From an uncultured Eubacteriales bacterium (GTDB taxonomy: Bacteria; Bacillota; Clostridia; Oscillospirales; Acutalibacteraceae), in NCBI GenBank assembly GCA_934486705.1, contig CAKSQS010000007.1, forward strand, positions 9,941-73,940: DNA of 64,000 bases, given 5' to 3'. Both the position numbers and the translations under genes were made by a program. Of the stretch, positions 54,009 through 63,200 are shown one piece after another. Each line of letters begins with the position of its first letter. Position 1 is the stretch's first letter. The notes under the pieces are model-generated. The model made no database searches, had not been told where the DNA came from, and saw nothing but the letters and a program-made list of their open reading frames with translations.

Positions 54009-54275
54009 CTACAAACCTTCCATCACTTCTACCATTATGCGAACGGCAAGGATAAACCCATCTCTAAAAGCATCTTGTTCAGTTACACCCGATAGTTCAT
54101 TTTGACAGTCTTTAAACTTTTCAAAGGTTTCTTTTTGCTTTTCTGTTAGAGTGAAACCCAGCTCTTCTTCATTTTGACAAATTAATTTTACGAGCCTTTC
54201 CTGATTTGTGCCTTTCTTTATATATCTTTCATATGGGTGAATATTACCGTAATATAAATCTTCAAGCGCGGTCAT
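54009..54275 (-). CDS. DUF6809-like small protein
   Basis: An 88-residue acidic, helical protein. The start LEDLYYGNIHPYERYI is the pattern I associate with DUF6809-type proteins carried on clostridial mobile elements. I chose ATG 54275, since GGAGGTG lies 9 bases upstream and the earlier codons (KSVVVCVCVAKGG) look like untranslated sequence. Function unknown. Confidence 0.7.
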   Translation of the reverse strand: MTALEDLYYGNIHPYERYIKKGTNQERLVKLICQNEEELGFTLTEKQKETFEKFKDCQNELSGVTEQDAFRDGFILAVRIMVEVMEGL

Positions 54276-54356
54276 TTGTATTGCACCTCCTTTTGCAACA
54301 CAAACACATACCACAACACTTTTCAAAAGTCCAAAGAATTATTCATAAAAAGCAAA

Positions 54357-54395
54357 ACCATCTTTATAATACGGTCACACCGATACAAAGATGGT
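54357..54395 (-). terminator. Intrinsic terminator
   Basis: A 9-bp stem (ACCATCTTT/AAAGATGGT) with a 21-base loop, followed on the minus strand by TTTTGCTTTTT. It lies after the small gene at 54409-54603. Confidence 0.6.
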
Positions 54396-54408
54396 TCTGC
54401 AATAAAAC

Positions 54409-54603
54409 TTAAATTTTTTCTATAATTAGTTCTCGAATATTATTTGGTTTATCGTTAAGCTTAGAAAACAGCTCAAAAACAGTATCATAATTTTTAAAGT
54501 TACAAGGATTTTTTGAAATACACCATTCGTTTATATCGTATTCGTTTGCCCAAATATAAAACCAATTATCATTACTCGTTTTTTTACATTTCAAACAATA
54601 CAC
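54409..54603 (-). CDS. Small hypothetical protein
   Basis: 64 codons with a likely GTG start and no strong ribosome site. The N-terminus has a CLKC pair that could bind metal, followed by an aromatic, acidic stretch. It lies about 48 bases after the DUF262 gene and ends before a terminator, so it may be co-transcribed. No family recognised; it could be a chance reading frame in AT-rich DNA. Confidence 0.4.
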   Translation of the reverse strand: MYCLKCKKTSNDNWFYIWANEYDINEWCISKNPCNFKNYDTVFELFSKLNDKPNNIRELIIEKI

Positions 54604-54651
54604 AAATAATTCACCGATTATAGTATATTACGGTGTGTTGAAAAATATGCA

Positions 54652-56361
54652 TTATTTTTTTATCCATATTTCATCCCAAAATTTATTAGCCATATATTTT
54701 GTTCGTTTTTCAATAGCTTCTTTGTCCCATTTCTTTTGTTTATCATATAATTCCACAAATTCTTTAACTGACACAAAAGGAGATTTTTTATATTCTTCAG
54801 TCTTCTCTTCCACTGCTGAATCTTTTAAACGATTGTTGAGCCTACGAACTAATGGTACCATATTTCCCAGATGACAAACCACCCCATCATTATCCGAATC
54901 GGGCAGTATATGTTCAACTGTAAACTTTGTTAATCGATAGTCGTCTATTTTAGATAAACAAATTTCATACTCATATAATATGTGTCTGCATTCCTTCCTA
55001 GCGTTCCTTTTAAGATTTGGATGCTTTTTCTGATTATTAGTGTACATAAGTTGAGAAAAGTCAGAGATAAATTTTTCTTTACTAAGTTTTAAAAATAAAG
55101 AATTAATGAATTCATCCATTAACTCTTTTGTGAAATCATTGTGGAGCAAGACAGAATAATCATATATGATTTTTTCCAAGGCATTAGTTTTTTCTTTACA
55201 AACGACAACATAAATAGAAAGAAAATTTTTTATTGAAACAAGATATTTTTCAACTTTTTCAACAGAAACCAATCCGTTCTGCAAAGCCTCAAATAAACTC
55301 AATAATATAGGCCTAAACTGATAATTGTTGTTATTAATTAAAAATTTAAGGACATAATTGATAGTAGGCGTATATTTACTTTCATTAATGTTGCTAAACG
55401 AATTGTATAATTCGGATTTAAATAGCAAATCATCTAAAAAATCTTTAACATTATCCTTTGGAACTTCTTTTTTTATTGTTGCATATTCTAATGCCTTCGG
55501 AACTTTACCGAAGCGATGAGTTATATAATGAGAAATAAAGCGTTTTAACGAAGATAATGAGTCTCCGTCAACATTAAAAATTATCTTATTCCATTTATCT
55601 TTAGCAATATCACTTCCAACAGAGTCCTTGTAATACATAAAGATATAATTTTTTAGCAGTTCATGCTGTTCAAGAGGCATTCCGCGAGAGTTCAAAATTT
55701 CAAAAATTATGTACCCTTCTTGTTCTTTATCAACAGTTATCTCAATTGCTTTCAAATTAATAATGGCATCCCTAAAACTGCTGAGCCATTCTATACTTTT
55801 CTCACCAGACAAGGAAGACAGATATTCTGTAATATAATCATAAAAATATTGATAACATTTTACGAATGACAAACCATTTTTACTTATAACTATATTTTCT
55901 TTTTCGAAAAATTTCTCTAATGGCAACATATTACACGGAAACAAAAAATAATCATATACAATGTTAGAAAAAACAGTAAAGTCCTCATTAACTATTCTCA
56001 TTTTCTCAGAACCGTCGTCCATTTTTAAAATACAATATTTTCTTATACCTTCGTATAATTTTGGTTCATTATTTATTGCAAAAAGTTTAGAAATTACCGC
56101 AAGTAAAATTGTTATTGTTGTCAATCTCTGTTGTCCATCAACAATTATCCAACCATTATTCTTTTTTTCAAATATAAAACTTCCAATGAAATGATATCTA
56201 TCCTCTTCTGAAACTACATTCATTGATGACAAGATATCTTCTATAAGATTTTTCCACTGTTGCTCATTCCAAACATATTTACGTTGATACCTTGGTACCA
56301 TATATTGAACATTATTTGATAATACCCTGCCTATACTAATTTCATTTGGATTGAAACTCAT
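54652..56361 (-). CDS. DUF262/DUF1524 protein, GmrSD-like (defence-associated)
   Basis: A 569-residue protein. The DUF262 half shows VPRYQRKYVW (about 20-30) and DGQQRLTTITIL (about 75-86), the ParB-like nucleotide-binding signature. The C-terminal part has TVEHILPDSDNDG and LGNMVPLVRRLNNRL, a DUF1524 HNH-like nuclease core. GmrSD-type enzymes cleave modified phage DNA (family knowledge). I chose ATG 56361 over the in-frame GTG at 56370 because AGGAA then has an 8-base spacer. The coding DNA is far richer in A and T than the carbohydrate genes, a sign of transfer. It follows a methylase gene by 5 bases and so belongs to the restriction island. Confidence 0.85.
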   Translation of the reverse strand: MSFNPNEISIGRVLSNNVQYMVPRYQRKYVWNEQQWKNLIEDILSSMNVVSEEDRYHFIGSFIFEKKNNGWIIVDGQQRLTTITILLAVISKLFAINNEPKLYEGIRKYCILKMDDGSEKMRIVNEDFTVFSNIVYDYFLFPCNMLPLEKFFEKENIVISKNGLSFVKCYQYFYDYITEYLSSLSGEKSIEWLSSFRDAIINLKAIEITVDKEQEGYIIFEILNSRGMPLEQHELLKNYIFMYYKDSVGSDIAKDKWNKIIFNVDGDSLSSLKRFISHYITHRFGKVPKALEYATIKKEVPKDNVKDFLDDLLFKSELYNSFSNINESKYTPTINYVLKFLINNNNYQFRPILLSLFEALQNGLVSVEKVEKYLVSIKNFLSIYVVVCKEKTNALEKIIYDYSVLLHNDFTKELMDEFINSLFLKLSKEKFISDFSQLMYTNNQKKHPNLKRNARKECRHILYEYEICLSKIDDYRLTKFTVEHILPDSDNDGVVCHLGNMVPLVRRLNNRLKDSAVEEKTEEYKKSPFVSVKEFVELYDKQKKWDKEAIEKRTKYMANKFWDEIWIKK

Positions 56362-56366
56362 CTCAT

Positions 56367-57113
56367 TCACTTCCTAAAAATAAATAAATGTTCATGTGCA
56401 ATCAACAAAAAGTTATATTTTACACTGTTTGTTTTCCAGTAACCTGTGGCTTTGCAGTTGTGTTGCTCTTTTATAATCAATTCCTTCAGTTTGAATCCTG
56501 CATTCTCAAAAATACGCATAACTTCGAAGGACATTGGTATCATGTGTCCTTTTTGCCGCGTATCACCCATGAGAACCGCACAAAACTTGTCTTTTTTTAG
56601 AACACGATGGCTCTCAGCTGCGACCTTTTCCATTTCTTTAAGAAAGTCTTTAACTTTTAATAAAGACAGATCTTCGGGAATGTTTTCGCTATATTGAATA
56701 ATATCGGCATAAGGTGGATGTGTACAAATCAAATCAATGCTGTCGTTAGGAACAAAATCAAGATTTCGAGCATCCCCTTTATGAATATATACATCGCCAT
56801 TAGCACCGTCACACTCAAAATCCGTTTTTTCTCTGCATCTTTCTAATGCAACATCGTTAACATCAACACCGATTATATTACGATTAAGTAATTTTGCTTC
56901 AACAAGAGTTGTGCCGCCACCAGCAAATTGGTCAAGTACCAAATCGCCCTCGTTTGAATATCTCAAAAGAATGTTACGCGGAATATACGGCGACCAATTC
57001 CCGCGCCACTTTGCATCATGGGTAGCCCAATCGCCGCGTTTAGGAAACGACCAATGTGTTGTCATTTCCAATTCAAAGTCTTCCGGCTCCCATTTGGTTA
57101 TTTTCTTAGCCAT
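56367..57113 (-). CDS. DNA methyltransferase (N4-cytosine or N6-adenine)
   Basis: A 248-residue enzyme. Motif I is DQFAGGGTTLVEA (about 61-73), followed by IGVDVND (about 81-87), and motif IV is THPPYAD (131-137), giving the order I then IV. The catalytic xPPY motif is compatible with N4-cytosine or N6-adenine transfer; sequence alone does not decide. An N-terminal WSFPKRGDWATHDAKWRGNW segment may contact DNA. ATG 57113 is preceded by AAGGAA and lies one base after the stop of the small zinc-ribbon gene. It is probably the second methylase of the restriction-modification group, or the partner of the GmrSD-like gene. Confidence 0.85.
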   Translation of the reverse strand: MAKKITKWEPEDFELEMTTHWSFPKRGDWATHDAKWRGNWSPYIPRNILLRYSNEGDLVLDQFAGGGTTLVEAKLLNRNIIGVDVNDVALERCREKTDFECDGANGDVYIHKGDARNLDFVPNDSIDLICTHPPYADIIQYSENIPEDLSLLKVKDFLKEMEKVAAESHRVLKKDKFCAVLMGDTRQKGHMIPMSFEVMRIFENAGFKLKELIIKEQHNCKATGYWKTNSVKYNFLLIAHEHLFIFRK

Positions 57114-57114
57114 G

Positions 57115-57294
57115 TTATCTACATTCCTTGCACCAAGATTGATTTCTGATTTTATCATTCCCCATATTTCTAAAACCAAAGTCACTTAAAGTTTTTTCTT
57201 TACCGCAATGCGGACAAACTCGTGTTGGCTCGCTGCCGTTATAACCACTGGACTGAATTATAGGTTTTTTTGTATTTTTATCTTTATCAAACAT
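57115..57294 (-). CDS. Small zinc-ribbon protein in the restriction-modification group
   Basis: A short frame ending directly before the second methylase gene. From the only in-frame ATG (57294) it gives 59 residues. The second half has CPHCGKEK and WCKECR, a four-cysteine zinc ribbon. The same frame stays open about 60 bases further upstream, reading NRANCECRGKPIID, with two more cysteines and a perfect AAGGAGG before it, but no ATG, GTG or TTG stands in that frame near the ribosome site. The true start is thus unsettled. It lies between the MutH-like nuclease and methylase genes and may be a DNA-binding accessory protein. Confidence 0.6.
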   Translation of the reverse strand: MFDKDKNTKKPIIQSSGYNGSEPTRVCPHCGKEKTLSDFGFRNMGNDKIRNQSWCKECR

Positions 57295-57352
57295 AAATTG
57301 TGCATCAATAATAGGTTTACCGCGACACTCACAGTTTGCCCTATTGACCTCC

Positions 57353-58009
57353 TTATTTATTGTACATATCTAAGATATCGTACACAAATTGCTTTTGGAA
57401 ATAAAACGCATGATTTTTATTTGAAACATATCTTCCGTATGTAGACGAATATATAGGATGATATGGCTTCGAATCTTTACTTCTCACCTGAATATGAGTA
57501 CCATTCGATGTGTGTATAAATCCGTCACAACTATTTTCAATATGATATTTTAACTTCTTACAAATACTATAATAGTCTTCTCTCCATATGTTCAAAAGAG
57601 AAGAAAACCTTTTATCTGAAAGGTCAATATGTATAGCATCTAAAAACATCCAATTATGCGGGTCACCAATCTTACAAACTGGGACATAAAGCATATTGCT
57701 AATTTTTTCGTAAAGATGTGTTTGTTCAAACGATTTTTCTTGAAGCAACTCATCTATAACGCTTGATATCTGGGTAATAAACACGGTCTCTAAAGGTTTT
57801 CCTGTTGCATCACATTTGTTACTTTTAAGTTCTCCATCCTCAAAATCAATATTAAAACTGTCCAACTTTTTGCCAAGCGCCAATTCTAACAACTGTCCAG
57901 TTTTACCTTTATTACGAATTATGGTCACAAAATCATTCTCATTAAACATTTCGCCGAATGGAATATTACATAATTCAAGTATTCTTTTTTGAGCTTCTTT
58001 TAATTTCAT
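57353..58009 (-). CDS. Type II restriction endonuclease, MutH/Sau3AI-like
   Basis: A 218-residue protein. The N-terminal 70 residues carry the MutH/Sau3AI pattern: NKGKTGQLLELALG (about 33-46), then Asp55 and the ELK of DFEDGELKSNK (Glu60, Lys62), which form the D...ExK nuclease site. Length and motif spacing fit a single-domain MutH-type nuclease. MutH and Sau3AI cut at GATC (family knowledge), and a Dam-like methylase gene lies directly upstream, so GATC is the expected target. GGGGGAAA precedes the ATG. A perfect palindrome with a TTGACA hexamer lies just upstream and may control its expression. Confidence 0.82.
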   Translation of the reverse strand: MKLKEAQKRILELCNIPFGEMFNENDFVTIIRNKGKTGQLLELALGKKLDSFNIDFEDGELKSNKCDATGKPLETVFITQISSVIDELLQEKSFEQTHLYEKISNMLYVPVCKIGDPHNWMFLDAIHIDLSDKRFSSLLNIWREDYYSICKKLKYHIENSCDGFIHTSNGTHIQVRSKDSKPYHPIYSSTYGRYVSNKNHAFYFQKQFVYDILDMYNK

Positions 58010-58032
58010 TTTTTATTTCCCCCAAAAAGCAT

Positions 58033-58057
58033 ACACTGTGGTTATTCACCACAGTGT
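58033..58057. promoter_or_regulatory. Perfect palindrome before the endonuclease gene (operator or terminator)
   Basis: ACACTGTGGT and ACCACAGTGT, 10-bp arms with a 5-base spacer, 24 bases before the nuclease start. On the minus strand TTGACA (58060-58055) overlaps its outer edge, placing the palindrome just inside a possible promoter. CTTTTT follows the hairpin, so it could also end transcription of the methylase gene. Confidence 0.6.
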
Positions 58058-58088
58058 CAAGCTGTTATTACTTAGTTTGTTTTCAACC

Positions 58089-59156
58089 TTAGAAGTTTGA
58101 TATTAGAAGTTCTTTAATTTTTCCTCTTAGTTCACTATTGCAGTTAATCATTCGGGTGGCCTCTACACGTTTGATTTTATGTGCATTATAGATGTTGTCG
58201 AAGAAGTCATCTTCTGTATTCGAGTTTTTAGGATCCGCGTTGCTCACTACAATTTTGGCACCTTTTTTGTGCATGGCATCTACGAATCTTGCAAGATTGA
58301 TTTGTTCTTCATCATTGAACAGATTTTCTGTGTATGCAGTGAAACTTGCTGTATCTGTAAGAGGTCTGTACGGAGGATCAAAGTACACGAAAGTGTGCTC
58401 GTCGATAAATTCTTCCGATTCTCTGTAATCACCGCAGACAATGGTTACATTTTGAAGTTTTGTTGAAACTTCTCTGAGATTTTTTTCGTCACATATCATA
58501 GGGTTCTTGTATGCACCCATAGGCACATTGAAGAGCCCTTTTTTGTTTACTCTATATAGTCCGTTAAAACATGTCTTGTTGAGAAATATCATCAAAACTG
58601 CTTTTTCGATATTTACCGCTTTGTTACCATAAACTTTTAGATCGTTAAATCTATCTCTTTTTTCCATATAGTAAACTTTGCGTTCTTCCGCCGGGAGTGG
58701 GATATATTCTTCTTGATATGTCTTAAGAACAGCAATCAATTCATTTACGTTATCTCTTATGATGCGATAAGCGTTAATCAATTCTGCGTTTATATCACTA
58801 ATATAAACTTCTTTAATATCAAATTTGCCGAGTATATCAAATAATACCGCTCCTCCACCAACGAATGGTTCAGCATATTTTGTAATTCGATCATTGAAAG
58901 GATAGTATTGTTCAATTTCTTTAAGAAGTTGTCCTTTACCTCCTGCCCATTTTAAGAAAGGTTTGACTGTTTTTTCATCATTTTTTGTATAGCGCAAACT
59001 TCTTGCATCTGTAGGCTTTTCAGCAACAGTTGGTATGATCCACATATTACCCACCATTGTTGCTTCAGCAATTCTGTTTTCAGAACAGAGAATGGCAACT
59101 CTTCTTTGAGAAATTCCCCATTTATCTGCCGCTTCTCTTGCAGACATAAATTCCAT
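58089..59156 (-). CDS. DNA adenine methylase (Dam-like) with N-terminal HTH domain
   Basis: A 355-residue enzyme. Residues of about 1-55 form an excisionase-like helix-turn-helix (SAREAADKWGISQRRVAIL). A class-alpha Dam-type domain follows with KPFLKWAGGKGQLL (motif X), YAEPFVGGGAV (motif I) and FVYFDPPYRP (motif IV, DPPY for N6-adenine). Dam-type enzymes methylate the A of GATC. ATG 59156 has GGAGG 7 bases upstream; an earlier ATG is unsupported. Together with the MutH/Sau3AI-like nuclease it should form a GATC restriction-modification system. The HTH part may repress the nuclease promoter, as known for some methylases with N-terminal HTH domains; this is inference. Confidence 0.93.
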   Translation of the reverse strand: MEFMSAREAADKWGISQRRVAILCSENRIAEATMVGNMWIIPTVAEKPTDARSLRYTKNDEKTVKPFLKWAGGKGQLLKEIEQYYPFNDRITKYAEPFVGGGAVLFDILGKFDIKEVYISDINAELINAYRIIRDNVNELIAVLKTYQEEYIPLPAEERKVYYMEKRDRFNDLKVYGNKAVNIEKAVLMIFLNKTCFNGLYRVNKKGLFNVPMGAYKNPMICDEKNLREVSTKLQNVTIVCGDYRESEEFIDEHTFVYFDPPYRPLTDTASFTAYTENLFNDEEQINLARFVDAMHKKGAKIVVSNADPKNSNTEDDFFDNIYNAHKIKRVEATRMINCNSELRGKIKELLISNF

Positions 59157-59261
59157 AACTATACCTCCATAGTTTGTCAAATACATTATATTCTAAAACT
59201 CGAATAATAGCAATACCAAAATTGAAAATATTTAATTATTTTTCTTTGTTCATAAACAATA

Positions 59262-59308
59262 AAAATCTCGGCTAAAATTAGAAATCATCCTATTTTAGCC
59301 GAGATTTT
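59262..59308. terminator. Strong hairpin, bidirectional terminator
   Basis: A 17-bp perfect stem (AAAATCTCGGCTAAAAT) with a 13-base loop lies upstream of the Dam-like gene, with A-runs on one side and T-runs on the other. It isolates the restriction group from the IS relics. The 59157-59261 stretch is AT-rich and probably holds the methylase promoter. Confidence 0.7.
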
Positions 59309-59338
59309 GCCGTTGCACTTCTTAATAGAATAAAAAAT

Positions 59339-59549
59339 GGCTCTATAATAAAAGTTGGGGTAACCAAGTAGAGCCTACAAAAAAGACAAGAAAAAAGTAG
59401 AGCATATTTGGAGAGAATCCGTTAAAATGGAAATGAGTAGATACCATAAACGGAGGCTCCAATATGCTCTATAATCATTTTACAGAAGAATTGCTCGGAT
59501 TGCAAGGGGTAAAAATAACAAATGTTGAAAAAGAAGAAGAAAATTTAAG
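59339..59549 (+). mobile_element. ISL3-family element remnant (left end and transposase N-terminus)
   Basis: A terminal repeat (59339-59361) is followed by a leader and an ATG at 59464 that opens 29 codons reading MLYNHFTEELLGLQGVKIT, typical of ISL3-family transposases. The frame is cut at about 59550, where an IS3-like end begins. Confidence 0.75.
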
Positions 59550-59750
59550 GTTCGGGGGTGCGGACATATTCTTGGACTGTTTAAACAGCTAATCCAAGAC
59601 TATGTCTGTACTCTACCGGTCTCATATATCCCAGAGATTGTTTAATACGTTTGGTGTTATACCAGATGATATAATTATTAATTTCATCTATAAAACTGTT
59701 GATTGAAACATCAATCCATGAGCGCCCATAAAACATCTCGAGACTTCTTT
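59550..59750 (-). mobile_element. IS3-family (IS150-like) transposase OrfB C-terminal fragment
   Basis: On the minus strand a frame ending at TAA 59581 reads SWIDVSINSFIDEINNYI and WYNTKRIKQSLGYMRPVEY, the C-terminal end of an IS150-type integrase. Only about 55 codons remain. The sequence at 59550-59575 looks like the element's terminal repeat. Confidence 0.8.
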
Positions 59751-59756
59751 AGATAT

Positions 59757-60119
59757 TGTGTAAACCTCCGAGGTGGTATAAAATAGAAATAACAAATCGG
59801 AGGTTATAATTATGCCAAGGTACAAAGACAGCCCGGAGGTACGGGCAGCAAAACAGGAACGGAGAGAGAAATTGCGGGAATTGCTCGCGCTGATGGAGGT
59901 AGAAGATGTCCGCGACCTGAAATCCGTATTTAAGGAAATGGTCGGTGAGGTTCTCGAAAACGGACTTGAAGCAGAGCTTGACGATAAGCTCGGTTACACC
60001 AAGTACGATTACCTTTGCTTTTTCAACTTGTTAAAATTGCCATAATTAACACAAAATAGCTTTTTAATCAGAACCATATTAGGGTTACGGAATACGAATG
60101 CGGTATGACAGTTTACACA
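59757..60119 (+). mobile_element. IS256-family deletion derivative (both ends, transposase N-terminus)
   Basis: TGTGTAAAC at 59757 and its complement GTTTACACA ending at 60119 form the two ends. A gene fragment starting at ATG 59812 encodes KDSPEVRAAKQERREKLREL and LEAELDDKLGYTKYDY, the N-terminus of mutator-type (IS256) transposases. The match stops near 60010, and the remaining short tail runs to a stop at 60045, so the transposase core has been deleted. Confidence 0.78.
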
Positions 60120-60120
60120 T

Positions 60121-60205
60121 AAAGAATAACAGCACGGCGTGAAACAGTGCTGAAATTCTTTATTTATGAAGTTTTGCAGTGGTTATGCTGCCGACTGCAC
60201 TAATA
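60121..60205. repeat. Dispersed intergenic repeat, copy C
   Basis: It shares AGTGCTGAAATTCTTTATTT and GGTTATGCTGCC with copy B and has a degenerate form of its hairpin (60129-60152, AGCAC/GTGCT arms). It begins two bases after the IS256-like right end and marks the right side of the accessory island. The rest, to 60258, has no feature I can name. Confidence 0.7.
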
Positions 60206-60258
60206 CGGGATTTATAAGATAATGTCTGTTTAAAGACGTAACACAATTGAAGAACTGC

Positions 60259-63200
60259 CTATTTAAAATACCTTACAGCCGAGCGGAACATTTTAATATC
60301 GTAATTTCCGGGAACGTTTTTGTAAAGGTCGACAGCATATCTTTCGGAGTGACCCATTTTACCGAACACTCTGCCGTCGGGCGAGGTTATACCCTCAATA
60401 GCATAGTAAGAACCGTTCGGGTTAAAGTGAATATCGCTTGTAGCTTGTCCCTTTTCATCCACATACTGCGTAGCAATCTGCCCGTTTTCGGCAAGGCGGT
60501 GTATCAGCTCGTCGCTTGCAATAAATCTGCCCTCGCCGTGGGAGATAGGCACGCTGTATATATCGCCCACCTCGGTCTCGGCAAGCCACGGAGATTTATT
60601 CGAGGCTATACGAGTTCTTACTATTTTTGACTGATGGCGCGCTATTGTATTGTAGGTAAGGGTCGGGCAGTTCTCATCGGTATCAATTATTTTGCCGTAA
60701 GGCACAAGCCCTAACTTTATAAGCGCCTGAAAACCGTTGCATATGCCGCACATAAGCCCGTCTCTGTTATCAAGCAGGTCGGTTACCTGCTCTTTGACTG
60801 CGGCGTTGCGGAAAAATGCGGTTATAAACTTGCCGCTGCCGTCAGGCTCGTCTCCGCCCGAAAATCCGCCGGGAATAAACACCATTTGCGCTGTTTTAAG
60901 GCTGTTTGCAAAATCTTCAACGCTTTTTGCGACGTTTTCGGCGGTGCGGTTGTTTATAACGAATATTTCAGGCTCTGCGCCTGCGTCGCGCATTGCCTTT
61001 GCGCTGTCATACTCGCAGTTAGTGCCTGGGAAAACGGGAATTAAAACCTTGGGCTTTGCCGTTTTTACTGCGGGAGCAACGCGTTTTTCAGCCTTATAAG
61101 AAAATGTCAGCATTTCGGTCTTCGGGTTTTCCTTATTGCAGCGGTAAACGCTTTCAAGCTTATTTTCGTAAATCCCGAGCAGCTTATCAAGCTTTATTAC
61201 TTCGCCGTTATAAGAAATTTTACCGTCTGCCGTTATTTCGCCGATTTCCGCAGTATCTGCAATGTCCTCTGCCACTTCAAGTAAAAATCCGCCGTAGCAA
61301 TAGCCGAAAATTTCGTTTGCGGTCAGATTATCGGCAAATTTAAAGCCTAATGAATTGCCGAAGCACATTTTCATAACCGCCTCGGCTATGCCGCCGAGGG
61401 TAGGCGTGTAGCAGGCAACCGCCTTGCCCGAGCGCAAAAGCGCGGTTACTCTTTCATAAACATTTAAAAGCGAGGCGGTATCGGGCAGACCGTTTTTATC
61501 ATAATCGGGCTTTATTAAAACAACCTTATCGCCCGCTTTTTTAAACTCGTTTGATACTATGTTTTCGGTTTTATCGGTTGTAACCGCAAAGGAAACCAAG
61601 GTGGGCGGAACATCTAAATTTTCAAAGCTGCCGCTCATTGAGTCCTTGCCGCCTATTGCCGCCGTTTTAAGCTCGGTTTGCGCCTTTAACGCGCCGAGCA
61701 GCGCCGCAAGCGGCTTGCCCCAACGCTTTTCATCCTTATTAAGGCGCTCAAAATATTCTTGAAAAGTAAGGTAAACGTCCTTAAATTCAGCGCCCGTTGC
61801 AACCAATTTTGAAACCGACTCTGTAACCGCAAGGTAAGCGCCGTGGTAGGGGCTTTTTTCGGTAATAAACGGGTTGTAACCCCACGCCATAAGCGAGCAA
61901 TCGTTTGTGTGCTTTTTCTCTACCGAGATTTTTTGCACCATTGCCTGTATGGGCGTTAACTGGTTTTTGCCGCCGAAGGGCATAAGCACCGTTCCCGCGC
62001 CTATTGTAGAGTCAAACTGCTCTGACAGCCCGCGCTTTGAGCAAATATTAAGGTCGTCCGCCAAGGCAAGATAATTTTCGGTAAAGCCGCCGTTCACCTT
62101 TTTCTCATAAGGCTCGGGTTTTGAAACAACGGCGGTAATATGCTTTTCGGCACCGTTTGAATTTAAAAATTCGCGGCTAATGTTAACAATTGCCTTGCCG
62201 TTCCAGTTCATTACAAGGCGGGGTGTTTCCGTAACAGTGGCTACGGGCACTGCCTGTAAATTTTCACCGTCGGCAAGCTTTAAAAATTCTTCTACGTCCG
62301 CAGGGGCTACCACAACCGCCATTCTTTCCTGCGATTCGCTTATTGCAAGCTCTGTGCCGTCAAGTCCTTCATACTTTTTCGGCACAGCGTTAAGGTTTAT
62401 TTCAAGTCCGTCCGCCAATTCGCCTATAGCAACCGAAACGCCGCCCGCACCGAAATCGTTGCAGCGCTTTATCATACGGCAGGCAGCGGGGTTTCTGAAA
62501 AGCCTTTGCAGCTTTCTTTCTTCGGGCGCGTTGCCTTTTTGCACCTCTGCGCCGCAGCTTTCAAGCGATTTTAAGGTGTGCGATTTTGAAGAACCGGTAG
62601 CGCCGCCGCAGCCGTCGCGCCCCGTTGAGCCGCCGAGCAGTATTACGGTATCTCCCGCGGCGGGTGTTTCGCGCCTTACGTTGCAGGCAGGCGCTGCGGC
62701 TATAACCGCGCCTATTTCCATACGCTTTGCGGCGTACCCATCGTGATAAATTTCGTCCACAATTCCCGTGGCAAGACCTATCTGGTTGCCGTAGGATGAG
62801 TAACCGTCCGCCGCGGTGGTAACGATTTTTCTTTGCGGCAGCTTGCCCGGCAGCGTTTCGGATACCTTTTTAAGCGGATCGGCAGCGCCCGTAACGCGCA
62901 TAGCGCCGTAAACATACGATCTGCCCGAAAGCGGGTCGCGTATTGCGCCGCCTATGCAGGTTGCCGCCCCGCCGAACGGCTCTATTTCGGTGGGATGGTT
63001 GTGGGTCTCGTTTTTAAAGAGCAACAGCCAGTCCTCGTCCTTGCCGTCAACATTCACCTTTATTTTAACGGTGCAGGCGTTTATTTCTTCCGATTCATCT
63101 AATTTTTCAAGGCAGCCCTTGGATTTTAAATATTTAACCGCAACGGTTGCAATATCCATAAGGCAAACGGGCTTTGTTCTGCCGAGCTCTTTACGCATTG

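Noticed and set aside
59812..60045. An intact small gene encoding a 77-residue protein
   Set aside because: The first 65 residues match the N-terminus of IS256-type transposases and the tail is out of register, so it is a fragment.
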